From: Candidatus Omnitrophica bacterium UBA6233
GTDB taxonomy: Bacteria; Omnitrophota; Gorgyraeia; Gygaellales; Profunditerraquicolaceae
Length of the DNA: 11,206 bases
Direction of reading: 5' to 3'
Assembly: GCA_002440965.1 (NCBI GenBank)
Contig: DJWJ01000012.1
Location: 1-11,206 of the forward strand
The position numbers and the translations under genes were made by a program. Below the pieces are notes generated by a model. That model worked only from the letters and a program-made list of their open reading frames with translations. It made no database searches and was not told the DNA's origin. How positions within the stretch are numbered: the first letter of the stretch is position 1; each line of letters starts with the position of its first letter. This document shows positions 5,470 to 11,206 of the stretch, piece by piece.

Positions 5470-6746
5470 AGCTGATTAAAACATTACCAATCCTAATTTT
5501 TATGTTGAGCTTATCTTTGAATACGGTTCTAGCCGAGGAGACTCTTTCCTGGCAGGATTGTATAAAAGAAGCAGCGAAAAACCATCCGGATTTAATCGCG
5601 GCAGTAGAAGAAATAAATCAATCGGAGGCGGAAAAGAAGATTACAGCTAGCGCTCTTTACCCCCAGATAGACGCAAACCTTAATGCCTCAACCGGAAGAA
5701 GCGCTTCGAATAACGCTCCTGCCAATACCGCGGATAGTTATTCTTATGGATTAACCGGGACCCAATTGATATTTGATGGCACTAAAACAATCCAGGAAGT
5801 AAAAGCCGCCTCGGAAACCATTAAGTCTTTCCAGCAGAATTACAGATTTACTTCGACAACAGTCCGGCTTAATTTACGTACCGCGTTCGTTAATTTATTG
5901 AAAGCTCAGGAATTGATCCGGGTAAGTGAAGACATCGTTAAGATAAGAAAAAGTAACTTGGAATTAATAACTTTGCGTTATGAATCCGGATTAGAACATC
6001 GCGGAGCGTTATTGACCGCGGAAGCGAATTTGGCGCAAGCAAATTTTCAATTGAGCCAGGCAAAAAGAGCGGTTGGGCTTGCCCAGTGGCAGATGACTAA
6101 AGAAATGGGTAGAAAAGCATTTATCCCGATGAGTGTAAATGGAGATTTTAAGGTTGTAGATACGGCGAAGGACAAACCGGATTTTGAGGCCTTGACCAAG
6201 AATAATCCTTCTTTGTTGCTGATTATGGCGCAAAAAAATGCGGCTGAATTTAGCCTCAAGTCTACTTACGCGAATTTTTCTCCCACGCTTTCAGGTTCTG
6301 CCGGCGTCAATAAAAACGGCACTAAGTGGACGCCCCAAGGAGACCAATGGAATCTTGGGCTTACTTTATCTATGCCTATATTCGAAGGTGGTTTGAGGTT
6401 AGCTCAGGTATCTCAGGCTCAAGCTTTGTTGAACCAGCTTAAAGAAAATGAAAGAAGCACCCGGGACGGCCTGATCGTGGGTTTGTCCAAAACCTGGTCG
6501 GCTTTACAGGATGCGGTTGAAACAGTGGATGTCCAATACAAAAACCTTATTGCGACTGAAGAACGTTCTAAAATTGCCGAAGTGGAATACGGAACCGGTT
6601 TTATTAGTTATGATAACTGGACAATTATTGAAGATAATTTAGTGCAGGCTAAGACTACTTATTTAAGCGCTCAGGCTAACGCTTTACTGGCTGAAGCGAA
6701 TTGGATTCAGGCGAAAGGAGAGACATTAGAATATGCGAAGAATTAA
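5466..6746 (+). CDS. TolC-like outer-membrane efflux channel protein
   Basis: The start MKLIKTLPILIFMLSLSLNTVLA is a classical signal peptide with likely cleavage after A23. There is no lipobox cysteine, so it is not a lipoprotein. The mature protein has two tandem outer-membrane-efflux (OEP) halves, about 28-210 and 235-420. Long amphipathic helices alternate with strand pairs: LYPQIDANLNAS (64-75) and YGLTGTQLIFDG (94-105) in the first half, FSPTLSGSAGVN (271-282) and WNLGLTLSMPIFEGG (295-309) in the second. The ITLRYESG (168-175) and KIAEVEYGTG (369-378) stretches are the matching helix segments of the halves. At 426 residues it is in the usual range. It would trimerise into the outer-membrane exit duct for the MacA/MacB-type pump encoded downstream. 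The start overlaps the regulator (ATGA), and the 3' end overlaps the adaptor gene by 14 nt. Confidence 0.9.
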   Translation: MKLIKTLPILIFMLSLSLNTVLAEETLSWQDCIKEAAKNHPDLIAAVEEINQSEAEKKITASALYPQIDANLNASTGRSASNNAPANTADSYSYGLTGTQLIFDGTKTIQEVKAASETIKSFQQNYRFTSTTVRLNLRTAFVNLLKAQELIRVSEDIVKIRKSNLELITLRYESGLEHRGALLTAEANLAQANFQLSQAKRAVGLAQWQMTKEMGRKAFIPMSVNGDFKVVDTAKDKPDFEALTKNNPSLLLIMAQKNAAEFSLKSTYANFSPTLSGSAGVNKNGTKWTPQGDQWNLGLTLSMPIFEGGLRLAQVSQAQALLNQLKENERSTRDGLIVGLSKTWSALQDAVETVDVQYKNLIATEERSKIAEVEYGTGFISYDNWTIIEDNLVQAKTTYLSAQANALLAEANWIQAKGETLEYAKN

Positions 6747-7710
6747 ATCTAAAATAATTTTCGGAATTTTTGTTTTACTGGCTATAACTGTGTTTGTGAT
6801 GATTAAGGTAAAAAGTAAGGGCCAAAGCAGTGAGATTGTTAAGGAGGTTACTCCAACTATAGGAGATATTCAGACGTTTATTTCTACTACGGGAACCGTT
6901 TTACCCAAAAATCGGCTTGAGGTTAAGGCTCCGGTCAATGGCCGTATCGAAAGTATTCTCGTGCAAGAGGGCGATGAGGTTAAACTTGGTCAGGCTTTGG
7001 CTTGGATGAGCTCTACCGAGAGAGCTGCGCTCTTAGACGCAGCCGAAGGGCAGGGAGAGGCAGTGGTAAAATATTGGAAACAGGTTTATAAGCCTATTGC
7101 GCTCCTTGCGCCAATTAATGGGGAGGTTATTGTGGCTACTACTCAGCCGGGACAGACCGTTACAACGGCTGACGCGGTGATCGTTTTATCGGATCACTTA
7201 ATCGTCCGGGCTCAAGTAGATGAAACCGATATTGGAAAAATCAAGATTGATCAGAAAGCGCTGATAATATTGGATGCCTACCCGGATACAAAAATAAAAG
7301 CAAGCGTAGAGCATATATACTATGAATCTGAAACCGTAAATAATGTAACGATATACAAAGTTGATTTAGTTCCGGAAAACGTCCCGGAATTTTTCCGCTC
7401 CGGAATGAATGCGACGGTAGATTTTATCGAACAAAGCAAAGAGAAGGTTTTATTGGTTTCTGTGGATGTTGTGATTAAACATAAAGGGGAAAATTATGTT
7501 TTACTAAAGGCTTCCGATAGTAAAGATTCGATTGAACGCATAGTCAAGCTGGGAATTACTGATGATAAGAATGTGGAGGTGGTTTCCGGCCTAAGCGTTA
7601 ATGATAAGATAGTAGTAAGAAGCAAAAAGTTCGTTTTGCCTTCTAGCGAAGCGGGCTCTAATCCGTTTATGCCTTTCGGGCAGAAGAAGAAAAATGGCGC
7701 AAGCAAATAA
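6733..7710 (+). CDS. macA: HlyD/MacA-type periplasmic adaptor protein with a short alpha-hairpin
   Basis: This is the membrane-fusion protein that bridges the inner-membrane ABC transporter and the TolC-like channel. A single N-terminal membrane anchor (IIFGIFVLLAITVFVMI, residues 8-24) is followed by the first lipoyl half RLEVKAPVNGRIESILVQEGDEVKLGQALA (61-90). The hairpin region is only about 94-121. The second lipoyl half is LLAPINGEVIVATTQPGQTVTTADAVIVL (124-152). A beta-barrel domain (about 157-235, with FRSGMNATVDF at 221-231) and a C-terminal membrane-proximal domain follow. The hairpin between the lipoyl halves is much shorter than in E. coli MacA, and the total is 325 residues against roughly 370. 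The name follows the operon context. The gene starts inside the channel gene and its TAA overlaps the ATG of macB (TAATG, 7708-7712). AAAGGAG lies upstream at about 6715-6721. Confidence 0.85.
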   Translation: MRRIKSKIIFGIFVLLAITVFVMIKVKSKGQSSEIVKEVTPTIGDIQTFISTTGTVLPKNRLEVKAPVNGRIESILVQEGDEVKLGQALAWMSSTERAALLDAAEGQGEAVVKYWKQVYKPIALLAPINGEVIVATTQPGQTVTTADAVIVLSDHLIVRAQVDETDIGKIKIDQKALIILDAYPDTKIKASVEHIYYESETVNNVTIYKVDLVPENVPEFFRSGMNATVDFIEQSKEKVLLVSVDVVIKHKGENYVLLKASDSKDSIERIVKLGITDDKNVEVVSGLSVNDKIVVRSKKFVLPSSEAGSNPFMPFGQKKKNGASK

Positions 7711-9689
7711 TGCCAAGCATGATCCAAGTAAATAACTTATCTAAAATCTATCAAATGGGCAAGGTAGAGGTGCGTGCGCTTTCAGACGTATCCCTAAAAA
7801 TCTCACCCGGAGAATTTGTGGCTATTATGGGGGCTTCGGGTTCCGGTAAATCCACGCTTATGCATATTTTGGGGTTATTGGATAGGCCGGATTCGGGAGA
7901 ATATTTCTTAGCCGGTGAGAATGTAACAAAGCTTTCGGATCAGGAATTGGCGTTGGTTAGGAATCAGCTGGTAGGTTTTGTTTTTCAACAATTTCATTTG
8001 TTGCCCAGAATGACTGCTTTAGAGAATGCCGAGCTTCCTCTTATCTACGCCGGAAAGCGACATCTGAGGGTTGAGGCCGCAAAGAGAATTGAAGAGGTTG
8101 GATTAAAGGATAGAATGCTTCATCGGCCAAACGAAATGTCCGGAGGCCAGCAGCAGAGAGTCGCAATCGCCAGAAGCCTTGTAAATGACCCTCCGATAAT
8201 TTTCGCGGATGAGCCTACCGGGAATCTCGATTCAAAAAGCAAAGAGGAAATAATCGGCGTATTAAAAAAGCTCAACGAAAAAGGCAAGACAGTCATTATT
8301 GTTACTCATGAGAGTGAAATTGCCGCGCATGCCAAGAGAATTGTTACTATGCGCGATGGCAAGATTATTTCCGATAATTCTACCTCCTCCGTTATAAAAA
8401 CTCCGGGAAACGCTATTCCCCAGAACTTGATAAAAGATATTTTGTCGCATTCGGCTAGCGCGGTAAAAGGAAGCATAGAGTTCTTGGATTATCTGCGGCA
8501 GGCTTCTTTCGCGATGCTCTCGCATAAAATGCGCGCGTTTCTTTCGATTCTGGGAATACTTATCGGGGTTGCCGCGGTAATCGCTATGCTTGCTATAGGC
8601 CAAGGAGCAAAGGAATCCATTGAGAAACAATTGGTTTCTTTGGGGTCAAACCTTTTGATGGTTATGCCCGGTTCCCCGAAATTACACGGTGTAGCTATGC
8701 AATCAGGAGCATTTACCCGTTTAACTTATAATGATGTTACAGCTATAGGTAAAATGACTGATTTGGTAAGCAGGATTTATCCAGCGGTTTCGGGCAGAGG
8801 CCAACTGGTTTATGCCAACAAGAATTGGAATACCGAGGTTAACGGTGTCGGGGTGGATTATGCCTTGATGCGCGCGGCTGTTCCCGAAATTGGAAGATTT
8901 TTTAATGAGCAGGAATTAAGGATGAGAGATAAAGTCGTGCTTCTCGGGACGACTGTCGTCAAAGAGCTTTTTGGAGACGAGAATCCTGTTGGCGAAACAA
9001 TAAAAATCAACCTGCTTAATTTCCGGGTAATCGGTATCTTGCCGCCAAAGGGAGGCGGCGGGTTCAGGGATCAGGATGATGTGGTGGTTATACCTGTAAC
9101 TACCGCGATGTACCGGGTTTTAGGAAAGCAATATATCGACTATATTTTCGTAGAGGCCAAAAGCCCGGAGGCGATAGAGCCTGCGCAGGAGGAAATTGAA
9201 AAATTGATTATTAAGCAACATCGCCTTGGTAAAAATGAAGAAGATTCATTTCAGATACGGAATATGTCGGACATTAAGAAAACGTTGGAAACTACGACCA
9301 AAACAATGTCCTTATTATTGGGAGCGATTGCCGCCATATCTCTTTTAGTCGGCGGGATAGGCATAATGAATATTATGCTGGTTTCGGTAACCGAAAGGAC
9401 GCGGGAAATCGGCTTAAGAAAGGCCATAGGCGCAAACAATAAGGACATTATGGTTCAATTTCTTATAGAGGCGGTATTGATGGCTTTTATCGGAGGGATC
9501 TCCGGAGTTTTGCTGGGGAGCGGAGCCGCTATGCTGATAACAATTTTTACCGGTTGGACAGTAAGGGTATCTATGTCTTCGGTAATTTTAGCCACGACAT
9601 TTTCTCTGGCAGTGGGAGTTGTTTTTGGCCTTTGGCCTGCCCAGAAAGCCGCGAAGCTCGACCCAATTGAGGCGTTAAGATATGAATAA
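7710..9689 (+). CDS. macB: MacB-type ABC transporter, fused ATPase and permease
   Basis: The N-terminal ATPase domain has Walker A GASGSGKST (41-49), Q-loop VFQQFHLLP (91-99), ABC signature SGGQQ (144-148), Walker B IIFADEPTGNLD (163-174) and the H-loop histidine H200. A linker leads to the permease part. TM1 is about 276-298 (LSILGILIGVAAVIAMLAIG), followed by a large periplasmic MacB-PCD domain (about 300-530). The FtsX-type core has TM2 at about 533-557, TM3 at about 583-612 and TM4 at about 622-642. The conserved TERTREIGLRKAIGA (561-575) follows TM2, and DPIEALRYE ends the protein. At 659 residues it is close to E. coli MacB. As a dimer it works as a mechanotransducer that pumps periplasmic substrates (macrolides, peptides, siderophore- or lipid-like molecules in known cases) through the adaptor and TolC. 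The substrate here is unknown. It is the last gene of the operon, with no clear terminator after it. Confidence 0.93.
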   Translation: MPSMIQVNNLSKIYQMGKVEVRALSDVSLKISPGEFVAIMGASGSGKSTLMHILGLLDRPDSGEYFLAGENVTKLSDQELALVRNQLVGFVFQQFHLLPRMTALENAELPLIYAGKRHLRVEAAKRIEEVGLKDRMLHRPNEMSGGQQQRVAIARSLVNDPPIIFADEPTGNLDSKSKEEIIGVLKKLNEKGKTVIIVTHESEIAAHAKRIVTMRDGKIISDNSTSSVIKTPGNAIPQNLIKDILSHSASAVKGSIEFLDYLRQASFAMLSHKMRAFLSILGILIGVAAVIAMLAIGQGAKESIEKQLVSLGSNLLMVMPGSPKLHGVAMQSGAFTRLTYNDVTAIGKMTDLVSRIYPAVSGRGQLVYANKNWNTEVNGVGVDYALMRAAVPEIGRFFNEQELRMRDKVVLLGTTVVKELFGDENPVGETIKINLLNFRVIGILPPKGGGGFRDQDDVVVIPVTTAMYRVLGKQYIDYIFVEAKSPEAIEPAQEEIEKLIIKQHRLGKNEEDSFQIRNMSDIKKTLETTTKTMSLLLGAIAAISLLVGGIGIMNIMLVSVTERTREIGLRKAIGANNKDIMVQFLIEAVLMAFIGGISGVLLGSGAAMLITIFTGWTVRVSMSSVILATTFSLAVGVVFGLWPAQKAAKLDPIEALRYE

Positions 9690-9708
9690 TTAAATTAGTA
9701 GAAATCAG

Positions 9709-9891
9709 AGCTCAAAAGTAAAAAGTCAAAACAAAAGTTAAAACTTTAATGACAGATGGCAAAATTCAAAATTCAAAATTCAAAATCCAAAACTCAAATG
9801 TCAAATTTCAAAACAAAAGCTTTGTCATTTGGTATTTGTCATTTGGACTCATTTTGGATTTTGTAATTTGACATTAATCTGATTTTGAGCT
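9709..9891. repeat. 7-nt-phased AT-rich repeat element bounded by 9-bp inverted repeats
   Basis: The ends are AGCTCAAAA (9709-9717) and TTTTGAGCT (9883-9891), a perfect inverted pair. Inside, eight consecutive heptads beginning with CAAA occupy 9760-9815: CAAAATT three times, then CAAAATC, CAAAACT, CAAATGT, CAAATTT and CAAAACA. The right half holds the complementary series: TTTGTCA (9821-9827), TTTGGTA, TTTGTCA, TTTGGAC (to 9848), then TTTTGGA and TTTGACA. The two halves can fold into a long imperfect hairpin. It fills most of the 220-nt gap between macB and pabB. I see no coding potential. It resembles interspersed non-coding or MITE-like repeats, but mobility is not shown. Confidence 0.75.
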
Positions 9892-9896
9892 ATAAA
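9868..9896 (+). promoter_or_regulatory. Promoter of pabB at the right end of the repeat element
   Basis: TTGACA (9868-9873), a 17-nt spacer and TATAAA (9891-9896, five of six) form a near-consensus sigma70-type promoter. Transcription should start near 9903. The -35 box is part of the heptad series, and the first base of the -10 box is the last base of the right inverted repeat. Confidence 0.7.
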
Positions 9897-9963
9897 TTTA
9901 CAAACGGTCATGACCTTTAGCCTTGTGTTCTTCCTACCGGGCATCCAGACCTTGATGAAGGCC

Positions 9964-11073
9964 ATGCGTATTTTAATCCAGTTCGAAAATAAACCGCTTT
10001 TATTTCAAAAGCCAAAAACAGGTATTATATCTTGCTATAATCCTTCGGCCTTCGGCGCTTGTTTTGCAGAGATCGAAAAAGCGCTGGCTGCCGGATATTT
10101 TGTGGCTGGTTATTTTTCATACGAGTCGGGTTATTGTTTCGAAGAATCCTTGAGGATGGATAAAGATTATGCTTTTCCTCTGGTTTATGTTGGTGTTTAC
10201 GATTCACCTATTCGGGGAAGTTTAGGGACAAAAATTCATTCCACTCGTAATTTTTTGAAGAACCTCCGGCTCAATGTTTCACAAAATGATTACTTTAACA
10301 ATATCAACACTATTCGGGATTATATAGCCAAAGGAGACGTCTATCAGATTACTTATTGCATTAAGCTTATGTTTGAATTTCAGGGGGAACCTTTTGTTTT
10401 ATACAATCAATTGTTAAAAGAGCAACCTGTGCCTTATCCGGCTTACCTTGAGACAGAATCGTTCCATATACTTTCTTTGTCTCCGGAGATGTTCATAAAG
10501 AAAATAGGCGGGTTAGCGCAGGTTAAACCGATGAAGGGAACTTGGCCGAGGGGAAACGACTTATTGTCTGATTTTGTGCGTAGGGCGCATTTTCAATTTG
10601 ATAAGAAAAATAGGGCTGAAAATGTCATGATCGCCGATCTTTTAAGGAACGATCTGGGGAGGATAGGCCTTGATATCCGGGCACCGAGGCTCTTTGAAGT
10701 GGCTGGTTATAAGAAACTCTACCAGATGACTTCCACGGTTACCGGGAAAATCGATAAAGACATTCCGCTCTATAGGCTTTTTTCTGCGTTATTTCCTTCA
10801 GGTTCAGTAACCGGCGCTCCGAAGATCCGCGCGATGAAAATTATTCAAGGGCTTGAATTAGAGGAGCGAAAAATATACACTGGGGCTATTGGTTATATTG
10901 CGCCCAATAGAGATCTATTTTTCAATATTCCTATCCGCACGCTTCTTATAGACAAAGGAAAGGCTGAAATGGGTGTAGGCGGAGGTATTGTGTGGGATTC
11001 TACACCTTTGGGTGAATGGAAGGAAGGTTTGCTTAAAGCGAAGTTTCTTACGGACTTAGCGGCAGCCAGCTAG
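9964..11073 (+). CDS. pabB: Aminodeoxychorismate synthase component I, PabB
   Basis: PabB converts chorismate (with ammonia from PabA) to 4-amino-4-deoxychorismate for folate. Chorismate-binding-family motifs are clear: GDVYQ (124-128, numbering from 9964), LSLSPEMFI, PMKGTWPRG with K191, KKNRAENVMIADLLRNDLG, FPSGSVTGAPKIRAMKII (276-293), YTGAIGYI, IPIRTLLI and GVGGGIVWDS (337-346). The lysine in PMKGT marks PabB, since anthranilate synthase TrpE has alanine there. GDVYQITYC replaces the more usual GDVYQVN-type stretch, a possible change near the nucleophile or tryptophan-site region. The start is uncertain. The ATGs at 9910 and 9955 are in frame, none has a good ribosome binding site, and 9910 lies only ~7 nt after the predicted transcription start. 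I prefer 9964 (369 residues) because family similarity begins at about that point. No pabA or pabC is visible beside it. They may follow downstream or lie elsewhere. Confidence 0.9.
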   Translation: MRILIQFENKPLLFQKPKTGIISCYNPSAFGACFAEIEKALAAGYFVAGYFSYESGYCFEESLRMDKDYAFPLVYVGVYDSPIRGSLGTKIHSTRNFLKNLRLNVSQNDYFNNINTIRDYIAKGDVYQITYCIKLMFEFQGEPFVLYNQLLKEQPVPYPAYLETESFHILSLSPEMFIKKIGGLAQVKPMKGTWPRGNDLLSDFVRRAHFQFDKKNRAENVMIADLLRNDLGRIGLDIRAPRLFEVAGYKKLYQMTSTVTGKIDKDIPLYRLFSALFPSGSVTGAPKIRAMKIIQGLELEERKIYTGAIGYIAPNRDLFFNIPIRTLLIDKGKAEMGVGGGIVWDSTPLGEWKEGLLKAKFLTDLAAAS

Positions 11074-11082
11074 GCTGAAGTG

Positions 11083-11108
11083 AATAATTGTCCCAAATAA
11101 TTGTCCCA
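11083..11108 (+). repeat. Tandem 13-nt direct repeat upstream of a promoter
   Basis: AATAATTGTCCCA occurs twice head to tail (11083-11095 and 11096-11108), followed by a partial echo ATTCCC. It ends 6 nt before the -35 box at 11115, where an activator site would lie. The TTGTCCC core also resembles short repeats that lie near some transposase-like genes, which is a speculative link. Confidence 0.7.
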
Positions 11109-11114
11109 ATTCCC

Positions 11115-11143
11115 TTGACACAACTCTCTCCCCGCGTTATTAT
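11115..11143 (+). promoter_or_regulatory. Strong sigma70-type promoter of the gene leaving the window
   Basis: TTGACA (11115-11120), a 17-nt spacer and TATTAT (11138-11143, five of six) are followed by a second T/A-rich TATAAT at 11141-11146. Transcription would start near 11150. That gives a leader of about 50 nt before the GTG at 11202. Confidence 0.75.
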
Positions 11144-11187
11144 AATTTCGTATTCAGCCTAAACAAAAGAGCGGAACCAGCAACCCC

Positions 11188-11195
11188 AAGGAGGT
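11188..11195 (+). promoter_or_regulatory. Ribosome binding site deciding the GTG start at 11202
   Basis: AAGGAGGT is a perfect Shine-Dalgarno sequence. The GGAGG core ends 7 nt before the GTG at 11202, ideal spacing. Confidence 0.8.
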
Positions 11196-11201
11196 GCTCC
11201 A

Positions 11202-11206
11202 GTGTC
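11202..11206 (+). CDS. Start of an unidentified gene, cut off by the window end
   Basis: Only GTG and the first two bases of codon 2 (TC, most likely Ser) are inside the window, so nothing can be said about the product. The start is well supported: a near-consensus promoter at 11115-11143, a ~50-nt leader, and a perfect ribosome binding site 7 nt upstream. It has its own promoter and is therefore probably not simply the next gene of a pabB operon. Confidence 0.6.

Larger units (their letters stand above)
11071..11161. repeat. 9-bp inverted repeat flanking the downstream promoter region
   Basis: TAGGCTGAA (11071-11079, starting in the pabB stop codon) and TTCAGCCTA (11153-11161) are exact reverse complements. 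They enclose the tandem 13-nt repeat and the promoter at 11115-11143. The right copy lies just after the predicted transcription start. It could be an element boundary or chance. Confidence 0.4.

Noticed and set aside
9691..9898. TAAATT on both sides of the repeat element as a target-site duplication
   Set aside because: The copies (9691-9696 and 9893-9898) do not directly abut both inverted-repeat ends, and six A/T bases recur by chance in this AT-rich gap.
9910..9963. ATG at 9910 as the pabB start
   Set aside because: It has no ribosome binding site, lies only about 7 nt from the predicted transcription start, and the extra 18 residues do not resemble the PabB N-terminus. It cannot be fully excluded.
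1..11206. CRISPR arrays, tRNA or rRNA genes
   Set aside because: No regularly spaced repeats with unique spacers and no tRNA- or rRNA-like segments were seen on either strand.

Overview
The window looks like a chromosomal segment of an anaerobic, diderm (two-membrane) bacterium. The diderm inference comes from a TolC-type outer-membrane channel gene. The anaerobic lean comes from ThiH, the oxygen-sensitive radical-SAM route to the thiazole precursor. The gene set, moderate GC, tightly overlapping operons, AT-rich heptad repeats and an S74-type tail protein with VGIGT repeats would fit an uncultured lineage such as Candidatus Omnitrophota. That placement is inference from general resemblance and is not proven here.

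Layout. (1) Positions 1-1062 hold the 3' end of a phage-tail-fibre-like or adhesin gene with VGIGT..PG..L.V repeats. Its distal part is GC-rich (about 57% over 361-540 versus about 40% over 121-300). It stops at 773 without the expected C-terminal S74 chaperone domain. A headless fragment of exactly that domain follows at 844-1062, so the locus looks like a recombined, chimeric gene. (2) Positions 1098-4742 are a complete thiamine (thiazole branch) operon: promoter, TPP riboswitch with a visible terminator/antiterminator switch, thiS-thiG-thiH-thiF-thiE, and a strong intrinsic terminator. (3) Positions 4749-9689 are a translationally coupled efflux operon: TetR-family regulator, TolC-like channel, HlyD/MacA-type adaptor and MacB-type ABC transporter. 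A palindromic operator candidate lies at the regulator's 5' end. (4) Positions 9690-9909 hold a 7-nt-phased, AT-rich, hairpin-capable repeat element bounded by 9-bp inverted repeats. Its right end supplies a near-consensus promoter for the next gene. (5) Positions 9964-11073 encode PabB (aminodeoxychorismate synthase component I). (6) Positions 11074-11206 hold a tandem 13-nt repeat, a strong promoter, a ribosome binding site and the first two codons of a gene that runs out of the window.

How the parts work together. ThiS carries sulfur after ThiF adenylates its Gly-Gly tail. ThiH makes dehydroglycine from tyrosine. ThiG builds the thiazole, and ThiE joins thiazole phosphate to the pyrimidine. 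ThiC and ThiD are not in this window. The riboswitch should shut the operon off when TPP is plentiful. The TetR protein probably represses its own tolC-macA-macB operon. The best candidates for something unusual are the chimeric tail gene with its orphaned S74 fragment, the heptad-repeat element that carries a promoter, and the adaptor protein with an unusually short alpha-hairpin.
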